Program-made: the position numbers and the translations under genes | Shown here: positions 7,199-15,341 of the stretch, piece after piece | Numbering within the stretch: position 1 is the stretch's first letter | Layout of the letters: every line of letters begins with the position of its first letter | DNA from: CAVPRW01 sp046727435 [NCBI: bacterium] | Lineage (GTDB): Bacteria; Tectomicrobia; Entotheonellia; J063 | Reading direction: 5' to 3' | Length of the DNA stretch: 15,460 bases | Assembly (NCBI GenBank): GCA_046727435.1 | Contig: JBKPCR010000311.1 | Location: forward strand, 1 to 15,460 | The notes under the pieces: model-generated | Seen by the model: only the letters and a program-made list of their open reading frames with translations | The model's database searches: none | Told to the model about the DNA's origin: nothing

Positions 7199-7325
7199 CG
7201 GCGGTCGGTGAGCTTGTCGTTAGGTGGCCCGCCTGGACGGTCGCGGGACTACTGGAACGGGCGGGCCGGGATGTGGGGCACGAAGCCCCGACAGGCGCTG
7301 CATAGCGTTGTCTACAACGGCATGT
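7199..7325 (-). ncRNA. Putative TR-RNA 3' spacer between template repeat and RT
   Basis: 127 bp separate the repeat at 7326-7450 from the RT start, a usual TR-to-RT distance. On the minus strand a small hairpin, CGTTG-TAGA-CAACG (7306-7319), begins 6 nt after the repeat, followed by GGGGC-TTCGT-GCCCC (7275-7289). The vWA/FGE frame stays open through most of this stretch, giving a Pro/Arg-rich tail unlike an FGE end, so the DNA looks more like structured non-coding RNA than protein. Assignment is inference from position and structure. Confidence 0.45.
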
Positions 7326-10300
7326 TGGGGCGGGACACGCACACACCGGAACCCGTTGTTGTCGTTCCTGTTCTCGGGTTGGTCGTTGTCCCGGTTCGCG
7401 GAGCGCAGGTTCTCGGGCGAATCGTTGAACGACCCGCCGCGCACCACCCGCCCCGTTGCTGAACCGGGCCCCAAGGGATCAACGAACACCCCCGATGCAT
7501 AATCGTTGTACCAGTCTCGTGTCCACTCCCAGACATTTCCGTGCATATCGTACAGCCCGACGGGATTAGGCCGTTTCTGCCCCACTACCTGTGCCTTCCC
7601 GTCGCTATTCTTATCAAACCACCCATAGTTTTCTAATTGCGCCTCGTCATCGCCAAATGACCAGGGGAATCGGCTGCCGCCACGGGCTGCATATTCCCAC
7701 TGCGCCTCGGTTGGCAGATCACCACCAACGCGTCGACAGAACGCCCTGGCGTTTGCCCAGTTGATATCAACTACTGGTAAATCACCTTCCTTACCGTACT
7801 GTTGCTGCGTCGTTTCAGTTGTCGCAATCTGGAAGGCCGACAGCAGAACCGTTCTCTGGGGATCGACGATTTCATCTGCATATTTTTCCGCATCTTCCTC
7901 TTTAATTTCAGTTTCGCCTTTGATCCTGCCCATGGTGAACGTCCCAGGACAGACATGTACCCATTCGATGCCGGTCGAGTCAGGCTTGACAAGTTTGGAG
8001 CCTCCATACACGAATACCTCACCCTGTGACTGGAGTCGGTTTAGCCGTGGCGACATTTCCCCGACGGTCTTGCTCCCAGGAAAGTCGATGGCACGTGTTA
8101 GCCCCGCGAAATCGTCGGTCCAGGCCACTGCCCAGGGGCCCGGATGGTCGGCCAGTTGGGCTCCGGCATGCTTCGCACCCGTCGCTTCCGGCAGGATCAC
8201 CAGCACCTGCGTGGACTGATTAAGCGCCTGGCTCGAACCAAGCCATTGCACCAGATGCTGCTCCCAGTCCATGCCGAACAGGACCTGATCGGCGCTGCCC
8301 TTATCCAGCAATCGGATCGCCAACTGACGCGCGGCGGGCGCTTCGCCCTCGAAGGGTACCGCGATGATTACCAGCGAGCGCTGTGGCCAGCCGTCGCTAC
8401 AGGCCCGGATCGGCTGCGCCAGCCTGCCAGCGCGGAGGATCACATTGTTACTGCCATCCAGACGGACTGCGTTGGGTTCTTCTTGCCAGCGCCAGGTGAC
8501 CGGGATCACCGCCCCGGCTGGCACAGTGGGTAGCGCCTCGATCTGACGGGGGCTGCCCAGGGTCACCCGATAGTTCCCGCTGATAAGCGGTTCCTGGAGA
8601 TATATGGTCTGGGACGCCAGGACCGCATGGTCATGTACTGCCTCACGTGCTAATACATGCGGCGGGTTGGGTGTGAGCCAGCGGTACATCGCCGCACTGC
8701 ATGCGGTGAGCGCCAGCATCATTAGCATGATCCAAGCCAGCACCAACCGTGGCGACCGCTTCAGCGGAACCGGTTCGCGCTTGAATAGATCTGCAGCAAA
8801 ACCGAGCTGGCGCAGGTGGTGGCGGGTGGCGGCAGGGAGATCAGCAAAACGCCAGGTGCAATAGACAAAGGCGCTGTCGTCACTGCGTGCGTCCAACCGA
8901 TGTTCGGCGGCAGCGAACGCACCCAGGCGTGCGTGGATATCGTCACGCAGTGTGTCGTCTGCCAATTGTGCAAGCCGCTGCGCAGCACGATCGGGATCGA
9001 GATAGAGCTGTAGCAGCGCCTGCTCCATCCGCCAGCGCTGACTGGCAAGCGAGTCCTGCCAGGGTAGCAGCGGGTTTTCCTGCGCCTGCATGTGCTGCAT
9101 GGCAGCGGCATAACGCTGCTGCCACCAGTCCAGGGCCTGATGCGCCAGCCTTCCCGGTTGCGGCATGCCGTGGTCATCCAGCGGTTCACAACGCAGCAGC
9201 CAGTTAATCAGCCGCTGCCGGGAGCCGGTTTGCTGCGCCTGGGCCATGATCTGGTCGACACACCACGGGCTGACGTTGAGCCGCAGCGCTACCCGCAGAC
9301 TGTGTGCACTGGCGGTCTCGGCCTGCATGGTGCCCAGGGCAACGGCAGCGGCCCAGACACGTGCGTCGCTGTAGACATCGGCACCCCGTGGGACTTCAGT
9401 CTCCACTCGCGGTTCTATGCCACCAAGCCAGTGCGGTAACTCAGCCAAAGTGATCGTTTCCAACCCATACGGCGCCAGAAGTGGCTCCAGTCGGGCGTCG
9501 GTGGTCGCGCACTCGACAAAACAGAGGTGCGGCCAGCGCCGTAAAATGCGTAACAACCGTTCTACCGCCGGGCGCGAGAGCGGATTCTCCAGACGGCGAG
9601 CGAGTCCTTCGCCGTCGGTGAAGATGGCCACCAGGGCTTGACGGCCGTGGCCTTCTTCGTGGGCCGGCCGGTAGCCGGTCTGCTCCGGCCAGTCGACCCG
9701 ATCCGGCACATCCGTAAACAGCCCCTGATGAGCTTCCAGGCCACCGGCAGCAAGCGTTGCAATCAGTTGCTGCACGGCTGTGCGCGGCGTCGGGCGATCG
9801 AGTTGGCGATCCAGCCAGAACCAGATCTCGCGCTCGTACACCGCAGGTTGGAAGCGCAGATGCACAAAACCGCCGGCACGAGCCGTAGCATCGACCGTCT
9901 CCTCGAGGTCCAGGCGGCGGGTGGGATCATCGGACACGAAATGCTCGATATTCCAGACGAGCTGGCGTCGGACGCGCGCCTCGATCAGCGCACTATCGTC
10001 GCGCGCTGGTGGCGGTAGCGGCCGCCAGCCGTCACCCAGGTACCGCTGCGTCGTCGGTTTGATCTCAGGAAAACGCTGGTCATAGCGCCACCAGGACGCC
10101 ACCGCCAGCGCCATCGCCGCCAGACCGAGTAGTGCCAGTTCTAGCGGGGTGAGACGCCATGGCACGTGTACGTGATCTGGATTGACTTCGGCTTGCCAGA
10201 ACCAGACCTTATCGACCGGTGTGGCGGGCAGGTCCTGAGGGCCACCGTCGTCTGTCGAGAGGCGTGCTGGGAGAGAAACCGGTTCGAGTCTGGGCTCTTC

Positions 10301-10765
10301 GAGTCTGGGCTCTTGGACGACAATGTTTGGCTGCCACAGCAACCAAAGTAATCCAGCGCCGAGGACTACGACGAGCACTGCGGTGAGCAAGCGCCTGGCC
10401 ATGCGATGTCGTGGATGTTCCGGGGTAGTCTCGTGGCGTGATTCCTGGGGTGGCAATGGAGTCTGTGGTGTACGCGATGCTGACCACTCGGCGTCGGGGT
10501 CGCGAGTGTCTTCTTCCGGCCAGTCGGCAGCGTGGTCAGGGCACCAGTTGGAAAACAGTGCCTCGAACACTTCGCGCTGTGCTGGGGTTTTGACCAGCAG
10601 AGCGTTGAGCATACTCTTAAGACTGTCCCGGTCCAGCTGGGGCTCTAGGGCAAACAGTTGCCGGAGCCGGTCGATGTCGGCCGGTCCAACCGGCACGCCG
10701 TTGACCCGCAGGGCGGCGAGGAATTCGCCAAGCTCAGTCAGCGAATGATGTCCGTCGTGGAGCAT
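7220..10765 (-). CDS. CoxE/vWA-like membrane protein with C-terminal FGE domain (DGR locus)
   Basis: 1181 residues. Residues 1-75 (GEFLAALRVNGVPVGPADID, then LVKTPAQREVFEALF) resemble the N-terminus of CoxE-type vWA proteins. Transmembrane segments lie at about 125-144, 206-224 and 672-694. Residues 255-450 look like a degenerate vWA fold: REIWFWLDRQLD at the MIDAS strand and ALVAIFTDGEG at a second metal loop, then HLCFVECATTDARL. After a helical part and the third TM comes an outer segment (700-900). An FGE domain fills 930-1147 (GTFTMGR, GDLPTEAQWEYAARGG, GLYDMHGNVWEW, RVVRGGSF, GFRCVRVPPQ), followed by an atypical 34-residue tail. The start has AGGA 4 nt upstream and lies 24 bp after the MoxR stop. 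vWA proteins usually pair with MoxR ATPases, as here. Likely role: switch plus variable ligand sensor. Confidence 0.88.
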   Translation of the reverse strand: MLHDGHHSLTELGEFLAALRVNGVPVGPADIDRLRQLFALEPQLDRDSLKSMLNALLVKTPAQREVFEALFSNWCPDHAADWPEEDTRDPDAEWSASRTPQTPLPPQESRHETTPEHPRHRMARRLLTAVLVVVLGAGLLWLLWQPNIVVQEPRLEEPRLEPVSLPARLSTDDGGPQDLPATPVDKVWFWQAEVNPDHVHVPWRLTPLELALLGLAAMALAVASWWRYDQRFPEIKPTTQRYLGDGWRPLPPPARDDSALIEARVRRQLVWNIEHFVSDDPTRRLDLEETVDATARAGGFVHLRFQPAVYEREIWFWLDRQLDRPTPRTAVQQLIATLAAGGLEAHQGLFTDVPDRVDWPEQTGYRPAHEEGHGRQALVAIFTDGEGLARRLENPLSRPAVERLLRILRRWPHLCFVECATTDARLEPLLAPYGLETITLAELPHWLGGIEPRVETEVPRGADVYSDARVWAAAVALGTMQAETASAHSLRVALRLNVSPWCVDQIMAQAQQTGSRQRLINWLLRCEPLDDHGMPQPGRLAHQALDWWQQRYAAAMQHMQAQENPLLPWQDSLASQRWRMEQALLQLYLDPDRAAQRLAQLADDTLRDDIHARLGAFAAAEHRLDARSDDSAFVYCTWRFADLPAATRHHLRQLGFAADLFKREPVPLKRSPRLVLAWIMLMMLALTACSAAMYRWLTPNPPHVLAREAVHDHAVLASQTIYLQEPLISGNYRVTLGSPRQIEALPTVPAGAVIPVTWRWQEEPNAVRLDGSNNVILRAGRLAQPIRACSDGWPQRSLVIIAVPFEGEAPAARQLAIRLLDKGSADQVLFGMDWEQHLVQWLGSSQALNQSTQVLVILPEATGAKHAGAQLADHPGPWAVAWTDDFAGLTRAIDFPGSKTVGEMSPRLNRLQSQGEVFVYGGSKLVKPDSTGIEWVHVCPGTFTMGRIKGETEIKEEDAEKYADEIVDPQRTVLLSAFQIATTETTQQQYGKEGDLPVVDINWANARAFCRRVGGDLPTEAQWEYAARGGSRFPWSFGDDEAQLENYGWFDKNSDGKAQVVGQKRPNPVGLYDMHGNVWEWTRDWYNDYASGVFVDPLGPGSATGRVVRGGSFNDSPENLRSANRDNDQPENRNDNNGFRCVRVPPQHAVVDNAMQRLSGLRAPHPGPPVPVVPRPSRRAT
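7326..7450 (-). repeat. DGR template repeat candidate, also the coding 3' end of the vWA/FGE gene (VR2/TR)
   Basis: The 125-bp partner of VR1. Of its 26 adenines, most sit in AAC, GAC and GAT codons, giving the translated run FNDSPENLRSANRDND, then QPENRNDNNG. This Asn-rich look is typical of TRs, whose AAY codons allow wide substitution. Every difference from VR1 is at an A here and none at an A found only in VR1, so this copy equals the template or is an unmutated copy of it. It lies in frame in the FGE domain of the 1181-aa protein. No other TR copy is present in the window. Confidence 0.85.
10283..10312 (-). repeat. 15-bp perfect tandem duplication
   Basis: Two head-to-tail copies of TTCGAGTCTGGGCTC (plus-strand reading) encode EPRLEEPRLE in the linker after the first transmembrane segment of the vWA/FGE protein. 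In frame, so it only lengthens a flexible acidic/proline linker; probably replication slippage. Confidence 0.9.
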
Positions 10766-10789
10766 GGTTCCTACACGTGCAGGGCCGGC

Positions 10790-11839
10790 CTATCCCAGCC
10801 GCTGCAGGTCCTCATAGTCCTTGATCAGCGCCTCTTTCCCAGGCAGATCTTTGAGCCCGCTGTGGTCCAGGGTGAGCGCGTCGACACGTCGGGCGCTGAG
10901 AATACACAGCCAGGTCAGCAACTCGGCGGTCGACGGTTTCTTTTCGAGCCCTGGCAGCTCACGGATCTCCCAGAAACGCTTTCGGGCCGCGTCGCGTGTC
11001 GCCCGGTCAAGGTTGGGGAAGCCTGCCCCGACATTTACCCCGTCGCTGTCGCCGGGTGTGGTGCGTGCCATACTCTCCACCGCGGCCTCGACCAGTTCCG
11101 GGGTCAGTTCGATGCGATGGAAGATACAGCGGCGCAGAAAGGCATCCGGCAGCCGGCGCTCCTCATTGCTGGTGGCGATAATGATCGGCGGCCGTTCAGA
11201 CCGTGGCCGAATCATCTGGCGAGGATCGAACGGATGCGGAAAGCTGTGCTGGTCGAGCTCGTGCAAGAGATCATTCGGAAAATCGCGCGGCGCCTTGTCG
11301 ATCTCGTCTATTAACACCACAGCGTCGCCCTCGGTTTCGTAGGCTTCCCACAGCGCCCGCTTATGCAGAAAACCATGTCGTACCGCCTGGGTCTCAATCG
11401 CAATGGCGTCCGATGACTGCTGCGCGGCGGCCTGGGCCGGGGGGTTTTGCGCCGCCGGCTGGCGGCCTCCCGACTGGGCCCAGTGCAGGTAGCCAACGGC
11501 GTCGAACTCGTAGAGCAAATCCTGCGCCGCTGAGGTTGACTTGACCAGGAATTTGTAGACAGGAATGTCGAAGTAGGCGCCGACAAAATCCGCTGCCTGG
11601 GTTTTGCCAGTCCCTGGCTCACCAGTGAGCAGCAGCGGGCTACCGGTGTGCAAGGCCATATTGATGGCCAGGAGTAAGTCTGGCGATGGCCGGTAGCGCA
11701 GCGCTGCCCGCTGATGGCTGGACAAAAACCCCGGCAGGCGACGCTGCGCCAGGAGATCTTTCTTTTCTGCGGAACGATGTGCTGCAGGGTCGGCAGGTGG
11801 GAGGGAGATGAGCTCAAACGGCAGGTGCTCAGCGGCCAT
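10790..11839 (-). CDS. MoxR-type AAA+ ATPase
   Basis: 349 residues from the ATG at 11839; GGGAG lies 7 nt upstream, and a GTG directly before it is an alternative. Walker A is GEPGTGKT (73-80), Walker B VVLIDEID (174-181), and sensor 1 plus arginine finger IATSNEERRLPDAFLRR (221-237). The pre-Walker region LRYRPSPDLLLAINMALHTG is typical of MoxR relatives, which remodel or insert metal into vWA-domain partners. A Gln/Ala/Pro-rich loop (about 124-145) is inserted in the AAA core. The start overlaps the TIR/CHAT gene by 11 bp, indicating translational coupling, and the vWA/FGE gene follows 24 bp later, so all three should act as one complex. Confidence 0.93.
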   Translation of the reverse strand: MAAEHLPFELISLPPADPAAHRSAEKKDLLAQRRLPGFLSSHQRAALRYRPSPDLLLAINMALHTGSPLLLTGEPGTGKTQAADFVGAYFDIPVYKFLVKSTSAAQDLLYEFDAVGYLHWAQSGGRQPAAQNPPAQAAAQQSSDAIAIETQAVRHGFLHKRALWEAYETEGDAVVLIDEIDKAPRDFPNDLLHELDQHSFPHPFDPRQMIRPRSERPPIIIATSNEERRLPDAFLRRCIFHRIELTPELVEAAVESMARTTPGDSDGVNVGAGFPNLDRATRDAARKRFWEIRELPGLEKKPSTAELLTWLCILSARRVDALTLDHSGLKDLPGKEALIKDYEDLQRLG

Positions 11840-14207
11840 CACGGGACTCCCAGAAGTTTGGCATATACGCTGCTGGTGGCCAGGCCCCGGCAGCAGTCAG
11901 GTCGCGCAACTCCTCGAACAGATTGCCCCAGTTGTCAGGTTCGCCGCGCCGGATAGCGCTGACCGCCTCGTCGAACGGCATCTCCCGGCGTTCGCCGATC
12001 AGGAGCTGTGGGAATTCTCGCCGGTAACGGTCGTCACAGCTGCAGAGCTGATGATCCTGGAAATAATTGCTCAGATCCTGGCGTCGTACACCCGCTAATT
12101 CCTCAAGTTCGCCGAGATGGAAGCTTTCTTCCCTATTGAGATCCTCGGTCAAGTCGGTGATACGCGCTGCCAGCACATCTGCGACGTCTAGGGACGCAGT
12201 TTCCATGGCCATCACTGAGATCACACGGACATTGGCCTGCTGCGTGCCGGCCTGCATGTCCTGTAACAACCAGGTACGACACCACTCGGCGATCGTGCGA
12301 ATGAGCCCCACACCGGCCTCGGCATCCTCCAGCGGCTGCTGCAACACCCAGCCCAGCACTGGGAACCAGAAATCGTTGCCACGTATCGTCTCTTGCCCAA
12401 GCAGGGCCCTATGCACCGACTGCCGTGTGGCAATACCAAGCTGCTGGCGAACCAGGTCGTCGACGCGTTGGACAGTGTCTAGCTTTGCAGGAATCCGGAA
12501 AGACCTGTGCAGAAATACTTCCTGCTCGCGCTTGTTGTTCCGGAGATGTTGACTCACCATAGCCGGAAATTCGCTCACCCGGCAGCCTGCCGTACCGAAC
12601 GCTACGGCTTGATAGATGCGGCGGTCTTTAAAAGTGTAAAACTCATTTTGAGCGGTTGACAACTCCGCACGCTGAGTACGCCGGTCCAGCAGCAAATTGA
12701 CCATGCCCGGTATGTCAAGCCGTTTTGGCGCTATCGTTTGCCAGCTCGCATAATGGGTCCAGGCAGCAATCTGGCCGTGTTGATGCTGATGCAACGCTAC
12801 CACCGGATCAAGCCGCTCGCTGGCGGCGAACACACTGTGCAGCCAGTTCAGTGCTGCCCTGGCTGCAGTGGCCGCGGCCGGGTGCTTGTTGTACTGCAGC
12901 AGCACCGCCATGGCACCGTTGAGCAAAACGTGCGCCTGTGAGATCGCGCCGAAGCTGGCCTCCCCTAGCAGGTTGAGAAACACTGCTGAGACCGACCGCG
13001 ACTGTTGCAACAGCTCGGCCAGCTCTGACCATGGGAAACAGCGCTCAGCGCCTTCCAGCAGGAGACCATCCCGCGAGGCCGCACCGTAGTGATAGACCAG
13101 CCGGGTTGAGCCGGTGAGTAATTCTTTACGCAGGTCGGTATTGTCGCTGACGAGAACAGGTTCGGGAGCCTCTTGCCAGTGGCGATGAAAAAAGCGCTGT
13201 ACATCGAGGAGATGGGCCACACCCTGAGGTGTTTGTGCGCCATCGCCAGCGCCGATGAGCAAGACTTTGCCAGGAAAATAGCAGGTGTGTGGCGGATATT
13301 CTGGAAACCCGGAGTGGCTGGCAGCATGCAGTTCGACTGTCCAACCGTCAGTGGCCAGACGACGACCCTGGTAGGCGATCGTAGCCCATGGGAGCGCCCA
13401 GAGCCGCTCGTCGTCCGTGAGCAGACGGACACGCAGCGGATAGCGCGTTGGGTCAGCCGTGGGAATGCCGCCGAACGCTGCCCCCAGGATTTCGCCACTT
13501 TGGCGTACATCGCTCCCAAACAGGAGTTGGAACAGATCTTCCCCGTCAACGGTATAGCCCGGAGAGCGGAACAACATTTCAGGGGTAGGGCAGTCAAGCG
13601 CAGGACGGGCAAAATCGGCAGCGTGTGGCAGCGAAAACTGGTGTTGCCAATGGTCGGGGTGGACGCGCAACATGATAGCCAGTTCGAAGCGCGGGCCGGT
13701 TCGGCGCGGCGGCCCGGCCGGTATGGGATCAAGCCATTGCGCGACCCGCTCGGCGAGTCGCGCATAAATCGCGTCCCGTTGGCCCCGATCGAGAGTATTG
13801 AGTGGCTCTCTGGGGTTATGTGCACCAAGGTATGCCTGCAGGTCGACGGTACGCTGCTGGCCGTCGACTTCAAGAGGAATCCTGAAGGCATCGTTAGGTA
13901 TAGCGGTGACATACAGCGAGGCGAGCCTGAGCGCTTTTTGTTCGGCCTGTTGCAACAGATACGGCAGTTCGTATTGTCGAATGTACTCGGAGGTGAAGAA
14001 ACGATTGCTCAGCAGAAGAATACCAACTCTCGAGGCAGCGAGCCCCTGCTGAATTTCGGGGTGAAACATGTCGCCCATGTCAATTTTTTGCTCATCCAAC
14101 CAGAGATTGCTGGCTATCCTGCGCACAGCCTGCAGCACCGGCAACAATTCGTCCAAAAATGACTTATCTGTATGGCTGTAGCTTACAAAGACTTTGTCTC
14201 GCGGCAT
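11829..14207 (-). CDS. TIR-domain effector with degenerate CHAT-like middle domain
   Basis: 792 residues from ATG at 14207, with AGGGAG about 6 nt upstream. Residues 4-160 are a TIR domain: KVFVSYSHTDKSF, LWLDEQKIDMGD, GILLLSNRFFTSEYIRQYEL; E80 is the likely catalytic glutamate of NAD-cleaving TIRs. Residues about 256-480 follow the CHAT (caspase-like) plan: RLWALPWATI, then LVYHYGAAS with H373 where CHAT has its GHG histidine. VFLNLLGEAS follows, where the catalytic Cys (LxAC) is replaced by Leu, so protease activity is unlikely. The C-terminal 300 residues are helical with no motif I can name; NVRVISVMAMET and DLTEDLNREESFHLGELEEL are loosely reminiscent of inactive STAND-like modules. First gene of the MoxR-vWA operon, and likely its effector. 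No signal peptide or transmembrane segment is seen. Confidence 0.85.
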   Translation of the reverse strand: MPRDKVFVSYSHTDKSFLDELLPVLQAVRRIASNLWLDEQKIDMGDMFHPEIQQGLAASRVGILLLSNRFFTSEYIRQYELPYLLQQAEQKALRLASLYVTAIPNDAFRIPLEVDGQQRTVDLQAYLGAHNPREPLNTLDRGQRDAIYARLAERVAQWLDPIPAGPPRRTGPRFELAIMLRVHPDHWQHQFSLPHAADFARPALDCPTPEMLFRSPGYTVDGEDLFQLLFGSDVRQSGEILGAAFGGIPTADPTRYPLRVRLLTDDERLWALPWATIAYQGRRLATDGWTVELHAASHSGFPEYPPHTCYFPGKVLLIGAGDGAQTPQGVAHLLDVQRFFHRHWQEAPEPVLVSDNTDLRKELLTGSTRLVYHYGAASRDGLLLEGAERCFPWSELAELLQQSRSVSAVFLNLLGEASFGAISQAHVLLNGAMAVLLQYNKHPAAATAARAALNWLHSVFAASERLDPVVALHQHQHGQIAAWTHYASWQTIAPKRLDIPGMVNLLLDRRTQRAELSTAQNEFYTFKDRRIYQAVAFGTAGCRVSEFPAMVSQHLRNNKREQEVFLHRSFRIPAKLDTVQRVDDLVRQQLGIATRQSVHRALLGQETIRGNDFWFPVLGWVLQQPLEDAEAGVGLIRTIAEWCRTWLLQDMQAGTQQANVRVISVMAMETASLDVADVLAARITDLTEDLNREESFHLGELEELAGVRRQDLSNYFQDHQLCSCDDRYRREFPQLLIGERREMPFDEAVSAIRRGEPDNWGNLFEELRDLTAAGAWPPAAYMPNFWESRDGR

Positions 14208-14328
14208 GGGGGGCTCCCTGTTTTGACCGACGAGTCGTCCCGATTGAATTCGCTTGCTTGTTTCGTTGCTACTCAGCTTGAGGAAGCCGCATGAGCAGAA
14301 GGGTATGAGGCCACAACCAGTGCGCCGT

Positions 14329-14356
14329 TCCATAAATTGAGGATCAGAACAGTCAA
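14329..14356 (-). promoter_or_regulatory. Possible sigma70-type promoter of the TIR-MoxR-vWA/FGE-RT operon
   Basis: On the minus strand TTGACT and TATGGA are separated by 16 nt, about 115-120 bp before the TIR gene start. The -35 is a 5/6 match, the -10 weak. It is the best candidate in the 186 bp between the right Uma2 stop and the TIR gene. Read-through from the Uma2 gene, on the same strand, is also possible. Confidence 0.3.
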
Positions 14357-14393
14357 CGCCTCCACTAAAGCTAACACGGCTTCTTCGCCCGGC

Positions 14394-15056
14394 CTAAAAG
14401 CCCGGCTGCCAAATTTTCTGCAAACCAAGGAGAAATCCTGGCAGGACGGGTTCCCCCGAAATTGTGCTGGGGTTGTCCAGACGCTCAGCCGGTTGGTTCA
14501 GACGGTAGACGTAGACGGCCCGGTTGGCGGCATCGATGAGCCAGCCCATGCGTGCGCCATTGTCGAGGTATTCCTGCATTTTCGCCTGTACCGTGTTCAA
14601 GCGGTCCGACGGCGAACGGATTTCTACGACGAAATCGGGACAGAGCGGTGGAAATTTTTGCTTTTGCTCAGGGGTCAGGAGTGCCAGACGCGAACGCAGC
14701 ACCCATGCGGCATCTGGAGCGCGCATGGCCCCATTGGGGAGCATAAAGCCCCCAGATGAGCCGAAAGTAACACCCGTGCCATCCTGCCCAGCCCACTGGG
14801 TTAACGACGTCACAAGCGTGATGGTACGATTGTTCGTTTCCCCTCCTTCGGGCGGCATGATGACTAAATCCCCTTCGGCGGTCCGTTCAATCCACAGCTC
14901 TTGATTGATCTGGCACAGTTCAAATAGTTGGTCATCGGTAAGCTTGATGACAGGCCGCAAATGCAAGAGAAACCTATCAGGCTCAACCTGATTGATCACC
15001 TTGTCTGTAGCTATGTCTCTTGACGTGATCTCTGCAGACATCTCCATGGTCTCCAT
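14394..15056 (-). CDS. Uma2-family (DUF820) PD-(D/E)xK endonuclease-like protein, copy 2
   Basis: 220 residues from ATG at 15056; starts at 15047 or 15041 (MSAEIT, with GGAG 9 nt upstream) are also possible, while the frame up to 15128 would need a TTG. It has the same family order as copy 1: LTDDQLFELCQINQELWIER, GDLVIMPPEG, APDAAWVLRSRL, DFVVEIRSPSDR, PVLPGFLLGLQKIW. Putative metal-site residues are kept (the Asp of APD, the Glu of VVEI, the Lys of QAKMQEYL), so it may be active. Differences from copy 1 cluster in the N-terminus and around residues 70-105. It lies upstream of and in the same direction as the TIR operon, at the right edge of the island. Confidence 0.88.
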   Translation of the reverse strand: METMEMSAEITSRDIATDKVINQVEPDRFLLHLRPVIKLTDDQLFELCQINQELWIERTAEGDLVIMPPEGGETNNRTITLVTSLTQWAGQDGTGVTFGSSGGFMLPNGAMRAPDAAWVLRSRLALLTPEQKQKFPPLCPDFVVEIRSPSDRLNTVQAKMQEYLDNGARMGWLIDAANRAVYVYRLNQPAERLDNPSTISGEPVLPGFLLGLQKIWQPGF

Positions 15057-15109
15057 AGCGGCCCACACAATGCTTTGAAGCGTGGGCGGGTTGGAGAAAA
15101 TCTCGCATC
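14394..15109 (-). repeat. Right copy of the ~0.7-kb direct repeat (Uma2 gene)
   Basis: Partner of 1592-2307 in the same orientation. Homology runs from the stop codon through about 50 bp upstream of the likely start; outside these limits the flanks are unrelated by eye. Confidence 0.8.
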
Positions 15110-15328
15110 TTTGGGAGTGTGCGCGCAAGTGTAGCGGGCCTTGCCTGATGTGTCAATGTGATGCCCCGAATGGCAGCAAGATGAACCCATGTGTGCGTAT
15201 GCTATCATACCTACCGAGCACGGTATCGTCTCATTCGGGGCGGGAGCTATGCAGGCAGATACACGCTTGACCCGGCCCGCCGCTTCCGGCTACCATGTCA
15301 TAAACCATCACATAGTACTCTCACCAAT

Positions 15329-15338
15329 AAAGGAGGAG
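15329..15338 (+). promoter_or_regulatory. Strong ribosome binding site of the right-hand VOC gene
   Basis: AAAGGAGGAG ends 3 nt before the ATG at 15342; the AGGAGG core is 5 nt from the start. A near-perfect Shine-Dalgarno that fixes this start. Confidence 0.85.
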
Positions 15339-15341
15339 CCC

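Noticed and set aside
10658-11314. Long plus-strand frame (218 codons) opposite the vWA/FGE and MoxR genes
   Set aside because: Antisense shadow of two firmly identified genes in GC-rich DNA; no motifs of its own.
13173-14162. 329-codon plus-strand frame opposite the TIR gene
   Set aside because: Antisense to a well supported TIR/CHAT protein; sequence has no family features.
15206-15290. Plus-strand frame reading RLIRGGSY, then DPARRFRLP, similar to the end of an FGE domain, possibly a third VR remnant
   Set aside because: Only a few residues fit, there is no match to the 125-bp repeat at DNA level and no upstream FGE coding; chance or an ancient relic.
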